Notes: generated by a model from the letters alone, not told the origin. A stretch of DNA of 64,000 bases from DATMER01 sp963741305 (GCA_963741305.1 CAVUHL010000003.1:5580001-5644000); one strand, 5' to 3'. Shown: positions 53,445-61,369, numbered from the stretch's first letter. Translations and numbers: made by a program.

Positions 53445-54095
53445 ATGAAACCTAGCGACGTGCTTAAGAACCTGATGCTTGGCCTTATCTACCCGGCCGT
53501 CCTGGGCAGCATCATCTATCTTGCTCTAGCCGAAGTGGCTGAGCAGGTGGTAGCCCTGTGGGGTGTGTTCTCCGGGCAACCCTATGAGGTCAGCCTAGTT
53601 GTTAGCTTAAAATTTTTTTTACTCGGGGTGACGCTTACATTCTATTGCTGCGACTATCTCTATTTGCTGTTCACGAATGACTTCAATCTAGGCTTCTTCT
53701 TTCTCGATATCGTGTTCATCATTGTGCTTTACGCTACCGTTCTCGCCATCGGCCTCGACGCTGGCGAGGAGCCTCCTAAAGTATTGCTAATTCTTGGTTT
53801 TTATACCGTGTTCATACTTCTCTACCTGGTCTGGGACCTCTTCGAGAAAACGAGGTGTACTGCCGACGAGACTGGTTTCTATAATTCCGTGATCAAGTGG
53901 GAGCTGTGGTCCCTTCTGGTGTTAGGTTCTCTTGGCACTGTAAAGTTTATCTTGGGTGATCACTGGACGCATTTGTATCTGGCGACGGTTGGCGAAGTCG
54001 CTATAGTGGTTGCTGCCTTGGCGGGTATAACCTACTTCTTCGCCCGGCATACATGGCGCAAGCGGCTCTTCGTCAAGTCTATTCCAATGAGATAA
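53445..54095 (+). CDS. Integral membrane protein, 216 aa
   Basis: About six hydrophobic helices (MLGLIYPAVLGSIIYLAL near the start; FFLLGVTLTFYCCDYLYLLF; FFFLDIVFIIVLYATVLAI; VLLILGFYTVFILLYLVW; and two at the C-terminus). No known motif. Its DNA is much richer in A and T than the flanking housekeeping genes. A small hairpin (GGACGGC/GCCGTCC, 53409-53429) precedes it. Unrecognised family. Confidence 0.55.
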   Translation: MKPSDVLKNLMLGLIYPAVLGSIIYLALAEVAEQVVALWGVFSGQPYEVSLVVSLKFFLLGVTLTFYCCDYLYLLFTNDFNLGFFFLDIVFIIVLYATVLAIGLDAGEEPPKVLLILGFYTVFILLYLVWDLFEKTRCTADETGFYNSVIKWELWSLLVLGSLGTVKFILGDHWTHLYLATVGEVAIVVAALAGITYFFARHTWRKRLFVKSIPMR

Positions 54096-54222
54096 AGTAG
54101 GCAGAGGATATTTTAGAGCACTCAATGCCGCCGATCCTTGCAGCGGACAGTCTGGCGCCTCCGGTGCGATCACGTTGCGCGCTACAGAGAATAGACAATC
54201 ACTGGATTGCCAAGGAGGAATC

Positions 54223-54678
54223 GTGAGTTCGGCTGAACTCGTAAACCTTAGAAGAGCGTTAGAAGGGCAGGATCCTGACCTACTATTGGCATTGCTAAGC
54301 GAATATGGAGAACGCTGGAAGCACAGCGCCAATCAGATCTGGTCTATTGGAGTAATTTTCATCCCACTGTCTCTCTCCGGTATTGTAGTGGTTCTGGGAA
54401 GGTCTGCGCGGACCTTGGGTATAGCCATTTTCTCCACAGTCTTAATCTGGATCTGGTACTGTATAAGCCAGAGTATCCGTTCGCGGTACGAACAAGACTG
54501 GGCAGTCTATGCGGCTATCGAAAGTGCTTTACTCAAACTTGATCCACCAAGACTGAGCCGTGGCTTGGTTGAACTTGTGCCTCGGACCGGCTTCTGGCTT
54601 TCCGTTCGCAGACTTCGCGTCATGATCGCCGTAGCTATAACTTTGGCTTGGTTGTTATTGACAATATCTACTTGGTAG
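54223..54678 (+). CDS. Small two- to three-helix membrane protein, 151 aa
   Basis: The GTG at 54223 is chosen because AAGGAGGA lies just upstream; an ATG-like start earlier in the frame at 54175 has no ribosome site. It begins SSAELVNLRRALEGQDPDLLLALLSEYGERW (cytoplasmic helix), then two closely spaced membrane helices (about 40-58 and 65-82) and a C-terminal helix. Family not recognised. Low GC, like its neighbours. Confidence 0.55.
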   Translation: MSSAELVNLRRALEGQDPDLLLALLSEYGERWKHSANQIWSIGVIFIPLSLSGIVVVLGRSARTLGIAIFSTVLIWIWYCISQSIRSRYEQDWAVYAAIESALLKLDPPRLSRGLVELVPRTGFWLSVRRLRVMIAVAITLAWLLLTISTW

Positions 54679-54745
54679 CAGTGCCAGAGAGCACGGCAGA
54701 GCAAAGGCCAAGCAACTGTCCGTGATAGCAGTTTAGGAGAAGCCT

Positions 54746-55300
54746 ATGGCAAGGTCATGGTCTATTTTATTGGTTCTCTACCTCTGCACATTTGGTACCG
54801 CGCGAGGCGCCACAACTCTCCTGGATGGTAATTACTTCGCCTTCAAGGGCACGAGCCCTTTCGCCGTGAAAGAATCGGGGCGATGGGCAGTCCCACGCTT
54901 CGATTTAACCCTTGGCATGGAGAAGGATGCGACGGCTGAAAAGACCAAGATTTTACCCGGTTACGCTTTTGTGCTAGATGCTAGTAAGGCAGGGATCGCT
55001 GTGCCGAAGGGTTGTCAGCAGAAATTTTCAGCGCCTCCGAATCAAGTGCGTGCTGCAATGACATTGCCTGTCGCACTCTTTGATTTTGGCGATGTCGAAC
55101 AAATGCTGATGTATGGTGAGGGATGTTTTGCAACGATTTGGATGTCGGGGCAGAGATCGTATCAGGGACAAACGCGCTTTGAGCAGAGCAGCATCGCTCC
55201 ACCGCAGCAAGATTCCGTCAGTCATGGGCTTTTAGAGTTCAGGGCAGGAGGAGAAGTCACGCTCATCCAGTTTGCTGTTCCAGTGCAGGATTTGTATTGA
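54746..55300 (+). CDS. Exported hypothetical protein, 184 aa
   Basis: Signal peptide (ILLVLYLCTFGTARG, residues 6-21), then a beta-rich domain starting TTLLDGNYFAFKGTSPFAVKESG. Two cysteines (near 94 and 126, GCQQKF and GCFATIW) could form a disulfide. Ribosome site GGAGAA. Fourth gene of the AT-richer segment; role unknown. Confidence 0.55.
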   Translation: MARSWSILLVLYLCTFGTARGATTLLDGNYFAFKGTSPFAVKESGRWAVPRFDLTLGMEKDATAEKTKILPGYAFVLDASKAGIAVPKGCQQKFSAPPNQVRAAMTLPVALFDFGDVEQMLMYGEGCFATIWMSGQRSYQGQTRFEQSSIAPPQQDSVSHGLLEFRAGGEVTLIQFAVPVQDLY

Positions 55301-55372
55301 TAGCGACACCTGCGATCTTCATTCCCAATGTGCGAGGCAGGCTGGTGCAATGCGCCTGGTCCGTTCACTTTT

Positions 55373-55508
55373 AAGCGCCAGCAGAAGAGCCCCCGGCAGG
55401 GGCAACGGCAGAGGCCCCGGGCGCGAGCCCTGGAGCCCCCACCCGGCCGCGGGGCTTACGCCCCTGGCCTCTGCCGTTGCCCCTATTGGGGCCGATCTTT
55501 TGGCGCTT
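55373..55508. repeat. Large imperfect hairpin of the GC-rich dispersed family
   Basis: Outer arms AAGCGCCA (55373-55380) and TGGCGCTT (55501-55508), and inner perfect 18-bp arms 55399-55416 and 55466-55483. The core (CCCCGGCAGGGGCAACGGC and GGGCGCGAGCCC) matches the units at 12942-13170. It occupies most of the 442-bp gap between the exported protein and peptide 2; the rest of that gap (to 55742) contains only a short stem CGGATAGC/GCTATCCG near 55575-55601. Confidence 0.8.
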
Positions 55509-55742
55509 GAAAGCGAAGGGATATCAGGCCCCCTACACAAGGATTGCATCAGCAGGGTTTGTGAGGCGGTAACGGATAGCCTCGACCATCTCTGCTATCC
55601 GCGCCCTGTACTAGATGGTCGATGAGACCGGCACTCCAAAAGCCGCTCCTCCAATCCTCCAGCCTCGAGGCACCCTAACTTGTAGAGGCCGGCCCGGATG
55701 GCATGCCGCCGTCCCGGGGCCGGCTCTCGAAGGAGGGGACTC

Positions 55743-56012
55743 ATGGCAACACGTCCGATGCACTGTCGGCTTTCCGGCCTGGCTCTCGCGGGGTGCCTCG
55801 CCCTGCTGCCGGCGGCCGAGGCCCGGCCGCGGCTCGACCCGGAACGCCGGCCCGCCGTCCAGGAGCGGTCCGGGGGCTTACTGGCCTGGGCGGGAGAGCT
55901 CTTCGCCCGCGTCTGGGAGGAGACCGGGATGATGATCGATCCCGACGGCCAGCCCCGGCCGGTTGTCACCTCCGAGGGCGACACCGGGAAGCTGATCGAC
56001 CCGAACGGCTAG
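55743..56012 (+). CDS. Small secreted peptide of peptide/TPR module 2, 89 aa
   Basis: ATG at 55743 with GAAGGAGGGG upstream. Signal peptide about 1-27 (GLALAGCLALLPAAEA). Mature part: a helix LLAWAGELFARVWEETG, then DPDGQ and a C-terminus KLIDPNG. Compared with the peptide at 41852 it shares the signal peptide, the aromatic/LF helix and the DPNG end, but little else. It is followed by a terminator and the paralogous TPR gene, mirroring module 1. Confidence 0.7.
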   Translation: MATRPMHCRLSGLALAGCLALLPAAEARPRLDPERRPAVQERSGGLLAWAGELFARVWEETGMMIDPDGQPRPVVTSEGDTGKLIDPNG

Positions 56013-56023
56013 CCGTTTTTCCA

Positions 56024-56052
56024 AGGGCCGGCGTCCGCCGGCCCTATCTTTT
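56024..56052 (+). terminator. Rho-independent terminator after peptide 2
   Basis: Perfect 10-bp stem 56024-56033 with 56036-56045, two-base loop, then ATCTTTTTC. Equivalent in place and form to the terminator after peptide 1. Confidence 0.85.
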
Positions 56053-56071
56053 TCTTCCCGGCGTGTCCTGA

Positions 56072-56101
56072 TTGCGCCTCCTGCGGCAACTAAGATATAG
56101 A
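56072..56101 (+). promoter_or_regulatory. Possible promoter for TPR gene of module 2
   Basis: TTGCGC, 18-bp spacer, TATAGA, between the terminator and the TPR start at 56138. The -10 box is reasonable, the -35 box weak. Confidence 0.35.
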
Positions 56102-56137
56102 GAGACGGTTCAAACGCGACCACGTCGAGGAGAGCGC

Positions 56138-57397
56138 ATGGAAGAAAACCACCTTTCGTTGGAGACGTTGGCGAAGTGGCTGGCGGGACGGCTGGAGCAT
56201 GATGTCGTTCTCCAGCACGTCGTGCCTCATCTCGTCGCGAGCTGTCCCGTCTGCCGGGAGCGATACGAGCAGATCCGGCAGCTCAAGAGGGAGGCGGGCC
56301 ACGAGGACGAGGAGGTCGGCGTGGTCGAGTGGCGGGAAGCGCCGGAGCTGCTGCGGCTGCTGGAGGAGCTTCCGCTCCCCGAGCGGCATCTGCGCGTGGA
56401 GGAGGACGAGAGCCTGCACACCTGGGGGCTCTGCCAGCTCCTGCTGCAGCGGAGCCGCGAGGCGATCTCCGAGGATCCCGGCCTGGCCCTCTCGCGGGCC
56501 GAGTTGGCGTTGAGCGTGTCGCGCCACCTGGGGGACGCCTACGATCCGGGATGGGTCCTCGACCTGCGCGCCCGGGCCTACGCCGCCCTGGGCAATGCGT
56601 TGCGGGTGCTTTCCGAGCTTTGCGCCGCGGAGGCAGCCTTCCGCGAAGCGGAGTCGTGCCTCTCCCGCAGCGGTACGGGAAACGCTTGGGCGAAGGCCCA
56701 GGTCCTGGACCTCAAGAGCTCCCTGCGGCAGGACCAGCGGCAGTTCGAGGAGAGCGAGGAGCTGCTCGATGACGCGCTCGCCCTCTATCGAGAGGCTGGG
56801 GATTCCCACGGGATCGGCAAGATCCACCTCCAGCGAGCCAAGCTCTACCGGGAGATGGGGGACTTGGAGCAGGCGATCGAGCATCTGAACCGGAACATCG
56901 GCGAGATCGAACAAGGGGCTCTGCTCGCCTATGCGAGGTACAACCTGCTCTGCTGCCTTGATGAAGCCGGCCGCCACGAGGAAGCCTGGAGCCTGCTTCC
57001 GGAGGTCCGGGACCTCTTCCGCGGCGCCAAGCCGCTGGACCGCGTCCGCCTCCGTTGGGCGGAGGGGGATATCGCCGCGGGCCTGGGCCGGGGGGACGAG
57101 GCGGAAGCCGCCTACCGCGAGGTCCAGCGGGAGTTCGAGGGGCACCGGATGCCCTACAACGCGGCGCTGGTCGCGCTCGATCTCGCGCTGCTGCTGGCGC
57201 GCCAGGGCCGCACCGAGGAGCTGAAGCGGCTCTCGGCCGAGCTTGTGGCCGCCTTCGAGTCGCGGGCGATCCACCGCGAGGCTACCGCCGCCTTCCTCCT
57301 CTTCCAACGCGCCTGCGACGAAGAACGGGCCACCGCCGAGATGATCTCCCGACTCGCCTCCCTGCTGCGCCGGCGGGGCAACGGGGCGACAGGATAG
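56138..57397 (+). CDS. TPR protein with N-terminal zinc-finger-like motif (module 2)
   Basis: 419 residues from the ATG at 56138 (GAGGAGAGCGC upstream). The N-terminus has VPHLVASCPVC, H-x4-C-x2-C, slightly longer than the zinc motif in module 1. TPR-like helical pairs run from about 90 to the end (HTWGLCQLLLQRSREAISED, RQFEESEELLDDALALYREAGD, GDLEQAIEHLNRNIGEIE), with the same ending as its paralog (GRTEELKRLSAELVAAFESRAIHREATAAF). No signal peptide or DNA-binding domain. Array 3 begins three bases after its stop. Confidence 0.75.
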   Translation: MEENHLSLETLAKWLAGRLEHDVVLQHVVPHLVASCPVCRERYEQIRQLKREAGHEDEEVGVVEWREAPELLRLLEELPLPERHLRVEEDESLHTWGLCQLLLQRSREAISEDPGLALSRAELALSVSRHLGDAYDPGWVLDLRARAYAALGNALRVLSELCAAEAAFREAESCLSRSGTGNAWAKAQVLDLKSSLRQDQRQFEESEELLDDALALYREAGDSHGIGKIHLQRAKLYREMGDLEQAIEHLNRNIGEIEQGALLAYARYNLLCCLDEAGRHEEAWSLLPEVRDLFRGAKPLDRVRLRWAEGDIAAGLGRGDEAEAAYREVQREFEGHRMPYNAALVALDLALLLARQGRTEELKRLSAELVAAFESRAIHREATAAFLLFQRACDEERATAEMISRLASLLRRRGNGATG

Positions 57398-57399
57398 CG

Positions 57400-57817
57400 C
57401 TCCGAAGGACTTCGCAGCCGTTCCGAAGTCCTTGGACGATACGCTGAAGTCCCCCAGGGTGGCTCTGAAGGACTCGGGAGCGGCTCTGAAGCTCCTCTGA
57501 ATGGCTGTGAAGAGCTTGGAGGCCAAACCGAAGTCCTCCGGCATGACCCCGAGTGGTTTCGGCGCGGCTCTGAAGTCCTACGGAATGGCTCTGAGGGACT
57601 CGAGAATCATTCTGAAGTCCTTCGGCATGGCTCCGAAGTACCTCGGAGCGGCTCTGAATCCCTCAGAACGACGGGGAAGGACTTCGGAGCGACTCCGAAG
57701 CACTCTGGGATCACGCTGACTCCCTTCGGGATGGCCCTGAAGTACCTGGGAACCCCTCTGAAGTCCTCGGAATCGCTCCGAAGCAGCTCGGAATGGCGCT
57801 GAAGTGCTTCGGAATGG
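57400..57817. repeat. 21-bp phase-locked degenerate tandem array 3 (20 units)
   Basis: Twenty units from 57400; eighteen are exactly 21 bp and two (57673, 57756) are 20 bp. The most common form is CTCTGAAGTCCTTCGG followed by AATGG. Array 3 has no sequence match to arrays 1 and 2 apart from a GGCTC (GGYTC) core across unit boundaries. It starts three bases after the TPR stop and ends exactly where the SDR-like fragment begins (57818). One frame has a TGA in nearly every unit, and the 20-bp units break any frame, so it is non-coding. Confidence 0.88.
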
Positions 57818-57818
57818 C

Positions 57819-57938
57819 TCACTCCAGCGTGACATACGCCGCCGTGATCCTGCCGACGACCAGGGAGGTCGCTCCTGTCGTGAATGAGGACTCGTCTGAC
57901 GCCAGGAAGTGGACGGCGGAGGCGGCCTTCAGGACGGG
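57819..57938 (-). pseudogene. Fragment of the 3' end of an SDR gene
   Basis: About 40 codons that read LKAASAVHFLASDESS, then FTTGATSLVVGRITAAYVTLE and a stop. The intact SDR gene at 59233-60009 ends IARAVLFLASDESSFTTGA and TFLVDGGITAAYVTPE. The DNA match is roughly 80% without gaps. The glycine pair of the normal motif is lost (VVGRI for VDGGI). No upstream part remains: its 5' end meets the stop of the DUF3368 gene directly. Confidence 0.8.
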
Positions 57939-58463
57939 TCAGATCGGCCGGTCCATCAGGGTCAAGGCATGGTCGCAAAGACTGGCGCTGATCCAGATAT
58001 CGGGGCGGTTCCTGAGAGCTTCGACGAGCTGGATAGCTTCCTCTTTGGTGAGAGCTCCACCCTGCCTGGCCGCCAGAATCACACCGAGGGTTCCCTTGAT
58101 CTGGGCTTTGGATCCTGCGGCGGCAAAAGAGTCGAGAGCCGCCCGGCGGGCATCGAAATCGTCGATCAGGAGCCAGATGGCCTTCATCTCGATCGCCAAC
58201 AGGATGCTCTCCCCCTCTCCGGGCCCCAGACGAACCGGCGCCGGCGGAGGAGCATCCCGAGGAGATACAACTGCCAACTCTCCAGACTCATAGCGGTCCT
58301 GGAGCAAGGCCGCGTCGGGAGCAGCCAAGCGCAGCCCTTCGATGATCAACTCGTGATGGACAGCGGGTGGCGTCAGGATCTTGGGGAAGATGCGGAAGAG
58401 AGCGTCAAGCGCGCCGATCTTGGCGAGGGCCATGAGAGGGCCCGCGTCAGAGACGACGGTCAC
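57939..58463 (-). CDS. DUF3368 PIN-like toxin
   Basis: 174 residues. VVSDAGPLMALAKIGALDAL at the start is the DUF3368 form of the PIN acidic motif; a second acidic site is in WLLIDDFDARRAAL near 98, and GTLGVILAARQGG follows. PIN domains cleave RNA. The ATG overlaps the stop of the UPF0175 gene by four bases (ATGA). Its stop adjoins the SDR fragment. It is the toxin member of a common UPF0175/DUF3368 pair. Confidence 0.82.
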   Translation of the reverse strand: MTVVSDAGPLMALAKIGALDALFRIFPKILTPPAVHHELIIEGLRLAAPDAALLQDRYESGELAVVSPRDAPPPAPVRLGPGEGESILLAIEMKAIWLLIDDFDARRAALDSFAAAGSKAQIKGTLGVILAARQGGALTKEEAIQLVEALRNRPDIWISASLCDHALTLMDRPI

Positions 58464-58729
58464 AGGACAGGTTCGCCCGCTTCTTCGCCATCGGTCTTAG
58501 GTACGAGGCCGTGGGCATAGGCCAGCGGGATCATCTCCCGCAGGGAGACACCCGCTTGGTGGGCCGCGTATCCCAGCGATCCCTCGCCTCGCTTATAGGC
58601 GTCCAGCGCCTTCCGGATTCGCCACTCTCGGAGTCCGAGCACCAGCACTTCCTGCCGTTGCTCCGGGTCCGGAGGCAACTGGCTGGCCAGTTCGTCGGTG
58701 ATGGCAATCGAGACAGTCGATCGTGGCAT
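58460..58729 (-). CDS. UPF0175 family antitoxin
   Basis: 89 residues. STVSIAITDELASQLPPDPEQRQ, then LREWRIRKALDAYKRGEGSLGYAAHQAGVSLREMIPLAYAHGL with the family's helix-turn-helix. It is the antitoxin partner of the DUF3368 protein downstream. Start ATG at 58729. Confidence 0.85.
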   Translation of the reverse strand: MPRSTVSIAITDELASQLPPDPEQRQEVLVLGLREWRIRKALDAYKRGEGSLGYAAHQAGVSLREMIPLAYAHGLVPKTDGEEAGEPVL

Positions 58730-58812
58730 AAGTGCAGCTCCGTCAGGGCCAAATCAGCGGTACGCCCCCGACTATCATACAGAAATGCGGGGAACATGGC
58801 CGGCACCCGCCG

Positions 58813-58852
58813 CTCACTCCGGCGTCACATACGCTGCCGTGATCCCGCCGCC
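58813..58852. repeat. Second copy of the SDR 3' end (about 40 bp)
   Basis: CTCACTCCGGCGTCACATACGC... matches the last 12 codons plus stop of the SDR gene (59232-59270) at about 35 of 38 positions, then diverges abruptly at CCGGGTGG. It lies on the upstream side of the UPF0175 gene, in direct orientation with the other two copies. Confidence 0.8.
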
Positions 58853-58877
58853 GGGTGGCGGCTACGAGGCTCGGACG

Positions 58878-59194
58878 TCATCGAACCCAGGCTTCCGTTG
58901 TTCTATGTTTCCCGAGCCCGACTTGATCGAATTCGTCGCGTCCCCCTACAGCGGGAGCACCCAATGCGGCTAGAAACCTTGTTTATGACCAGCGCTCCGG
59001 CAATTGGCGGCGCAGTGGGTTCACCATCAGCGTACAGGACCGTCCCTTGCTCTCCAACTCCGCCAAAGAACGAGGCTTCGATGTAGGCCACCGGGCCACT
59101 GCCTTTGCTGAGAGCGCGGCATAGTTCGTCAAGCGGCTTCGGCAACATCGCTGGAAGCGTTTCTTCATTTTCGACGATGTAGTAGAAATCCCCT
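58878..59194 (-). pseudogene. Decayed gene: 5'-truncated and frameshifted
   Basis: Reads FYYIVENEETLPAMLPKPL, then DELCRALSKGSGPVAYIEA and ALVINK; near 58980 the frame shifts and continues ALGAPAVGGRDEFDQV, then GLGKHRTTEAWVR and a stop at 58878. No start codon precedes it (TGA just upstream). The wording and length suggest a small immunity-like or cytosolic protein family, but I cannot name it. It fills most of the 503-bp space between the antitoxin and SDR genes. Confidence 0.65.
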
Positions 59195-59232
59195 CAGTGC
59201 TTGTAACAAGTAAGCCATTCAAGACCCAGACC

Positions 59233-60009
59233 TCACTCCGGCGTCACGTACGCAGCCGTGATCCCACCGTCGACCAGGAAGGTCGCCCCCGTCGTAAAGG
59301 AAGATTCGTCCGAGGCGAGGAAGAGGACGGCTCGGGCAATCTCCTTCGCTTCTCCGAAGCGGCCCATGGGGATGTGGACCAGACGGCGCTGGCGCTTTTC
59401 CTCGGTGTCCAAGTATTTCATGAGCAGCTCGGTCTTGAGGGGACCGGGGCAGAGGGCGTTGACGCGGATGTTCTCCCTTGCGTGAATCACGGCCAGCTCC
59501 CTTGTCATGGCGAGGACTCCGCCCTTGCTCGCCGTATAGGCGAGCTGCGGGGTGGCGGCTCCGAGGACCGCCACGAAGGAGGCGGTGTTGATGATCGAGC
59601 CTCCCCCCGCGCGCCTCAGAGCCGGGATGCCGTACTTGCAGCCGAGGAAGACGCCCTTGAGGTTGATGTTCATGGTGAGGTCCCAGACCTCTTCCTCGGT
59701 GGTCACGGCGTCGTCATCGTTCGGATGGGAGATGCCGGCGTTGTTGAACAGCACGTCGAGCCGGCCGTAGGTCGCTTCAGCGGCCCGGATCATCAGCTCG
59801 GCCTCGGCGGCCTTCGAGACGTCGGCATGGACGTAGACCGCCTCGCCTCCGCTCCCTCGTGCCTCCTCCGCGACCGCCTGGCCGCCGGAATCGTTCACAT
59901 CCACCACGACGACCCGGGCGCCTTCGCTCGCAAACAGCAGCGCCGTTTCCCGGCCGATCCCCGAGCCGCCTCCGGTGATGAGCGCGACTTTGTCTTTCAA
60001 TCGCATCAT
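59233..60009 (-). CDS. Short-chain dehydrogenase/reductase (SDR)
   Basis: 258 residues from the ATG at 60009, overlapping the glutamine-synthetase-like stop. Classical SDR: TGGGSGIGRE at residue 13, NNAG near 91, the catalytic Ser in IINTASFVAV, Tyr-x3-Lys in YTASKGG near 158, and the C-terminal FLVDGGITAAYV. NAD(P)-dependent; substrate unknown, but the operon suggests an alcohol or amine-derived carbonyl. Two extra copies of its last codons are found at 57819 and 58813. Confidence 0.9.
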   Translation of the reverse strand: MMRLKDKVALITGGGSGIGRETALLFASEGARVVVVDVNDSGGQAVAEEARGSGGEAVYVHADVSKAAEAELMIRAAEATYGRLDVLFNNAGISHPNDDDAVTTEEEVWDLTMNINLKGVFLGCKYGIPALRRAGGGSIINTASFVAVLGAATPQLAYTASKGGVLAMTRELAVIHARENIRVNALCPGPLKTELLMKYLDTEEKRQRRLVHIPMGRFGEAKEIARAVLFLASDESSFTTGATFLVDGGITAAYVTPE

Positions 60010-61367
60010 GCCCTCTCGAAATATCGAGCCCGTTCCCAGCAGGTCACCACCTCGTCGAACTTCCTTTGCTCGGTGCGCAGGAAGTGGAGGTAGTGCTCGA
60101 ACACGTCCTCGCCGAACGCCTCCTTCGCCATGTCGCTCCGCTCCAGCTCCGAGATCGCCTCCCGTAGCGTGCCGGGGACCTTTGGCAGCTCGGCGGCAGC
60201 GTAGAGGTCTCCCTGAAAAATATCCGGCGGCTCGATCCGGTTGCGGATGCCGTCGAGCCCGGCGGCGAGGGCGGCGGCATAGAGGATGTAGGGATTGGCG
60301 TCCGCTCCCGGGATGCGGCACTCGACCCTGAGCGAGGGGCCGCGGCCTACCACCCGGAAGCCGGCGGTCCGGTTGTCGTAGCTCCAGGCGATCGCGGTCG
60401 GTGCCCAGGAGCGCGACTGGTATCTCTTGTATGAAGCCACGTAGGGGGCGTAGCAGGCAGTCACCGCCCGTGCGTGCTTGATCCAACCTCCGAGGAACCA
60501 GCGGAACGTGTCGCTGCCTTGGATTGGACCGATCTTTTGATCCCCGGGAAAAGCGGCGCGGCCGTCCTTGTCCCAGAGGCTGACGTGGATGTGCGCGCTG
60601 GAGCCGGTGTGCTTCTCGTCCCACTTCGCCATGAAGGTGACGGACTTCCCCTGCGCCCAGGCGATCTCCTTGGCCGCGTGCTTATAGATCACGTTACGGT
60701 CGGCCTGGGTCAACGCCTCGCTGTAGCGGAGATTGATCTCCTGCTGGCCCAGCCCCGCCTCTCCCTTGCTGAACTCGATCGGCACGCCGCTGTTGTCCAG
60801 ATCGCGCCGGATCGCGCCGACGAGCTCCTCTTCTTTCGTGCCCTGGAGGATGTGGTAGTCCTCGTTGTACGTCCCCATCGGCCGCAGGTCGTGATAGTTC
60901 TTGGATCGAGCTTCGGCAAAGCTGTCGTCGAAGACGTAGAGCTCGATTTCCGTTCCGCCCATCACCGTGAAGCCGGCCTCTTTTGCCCGCTCGAGCTGGC
61001 GCTGGAGCATCCTGCGCGGCGAGACCTCTACCGGCCTTTCGTGATGATCGAAAAGATCGCAGATCACGAGCGCGGTCTTCGGCAGCCAGGCGGCGCGGCG
61101 CAGGGTCGAAAGATCGGGGACGCAGTGGAAGTCGCCGTAGCCGGTCTCCCAGCTCGTGTACTTGTAGCCGGGGATGACGTCCATTTCCATGTCGCAGGCG
61201 AGAAGGTAATCGCAGGCGTGCATCCCGTCGTCCGCGATCTGTTCGAGGAAGAAGCCGGCGTTGATCCGTTTGCCCATGAGGCGGCCGTACATGTCGGGGA
61301 AGACGGAGAGCACGGTTTCGATCTCGCCGCGCTCCACGAGCTCCGCCAGCTGCTCGCGATTCAGCAT
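60006..61367 (-). CDS. Glutamine synthetase-like gamma-glutamyl ligase
   Basis: 453 residues of the glutamine-synthetase superfamily: GTEIELYVFDD near 145 (metal glutamate), GEAGLGQQEINLRY near 215, SSAHIHVSLWD near 272, SRSWAPTAIAWSYDNRTAGFRVVG near 320 and RVECRIPGADANPYI near 365. The length and neighbours match PuuA/gamma-glutamylpolyamine synthetase rather than nitrogen-assimilating GlnA. It would couple glutamate to an amine with ATP. It sits between an aldehyde dehydrogenase (two bases upstream) and the SDR. Confidence 0.82.
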   Translation of the reverse strand: MLNREQLAELVERGEIETVLSVFPDMYGRLMGKRINAGFFLEQIADDGMHACDYLLACDMEMDVIPGYKYTSWETGYGDFHCVPDLSTLRRAAWLPKTALVICDLFDHHERPVEVSPRRMLQRQLERAKEAGFTVMGGTEIELYVFDDSFAEARSKNYHDLRPMGTYNEDYHILQGTKEEELVGAIRRDLDNSGVPIEFSKGEAGLGQQEINLRYSEALTQADRNVIYKHAAKEIAWAQGKSVTFMAKWDEKHTGSSAHIHVSLWDKDGRAAFPGDQKIGPIQGSDTFRWFLGGWIKHARAVTACYAPYVASYKRYQSRSWAPTAIAWSYDNRTAGFRVVGRGPSLRVECRIPGADANPYILYAAALAAGLDGIRNRIEPPDIFQGDLYAAAELPKVPGTLREAISELERSDMAKEAFGEDVFEHYLHFLRTEQRKFDEVVTCWERARYFERA

Positions 61368-61369
61368 CG

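Noticed and set aside
52560..55300. Integron-type gene cassettes with attC sites in the AT-richer stretch
   Set aside because: GTTAAC-containing ends (52690, 53395) and the small hairpin at 53409 recall attC, but the paired core sites (RYYYAAC and GTTRRRY) do not fit and the spacers do not resemble each other.
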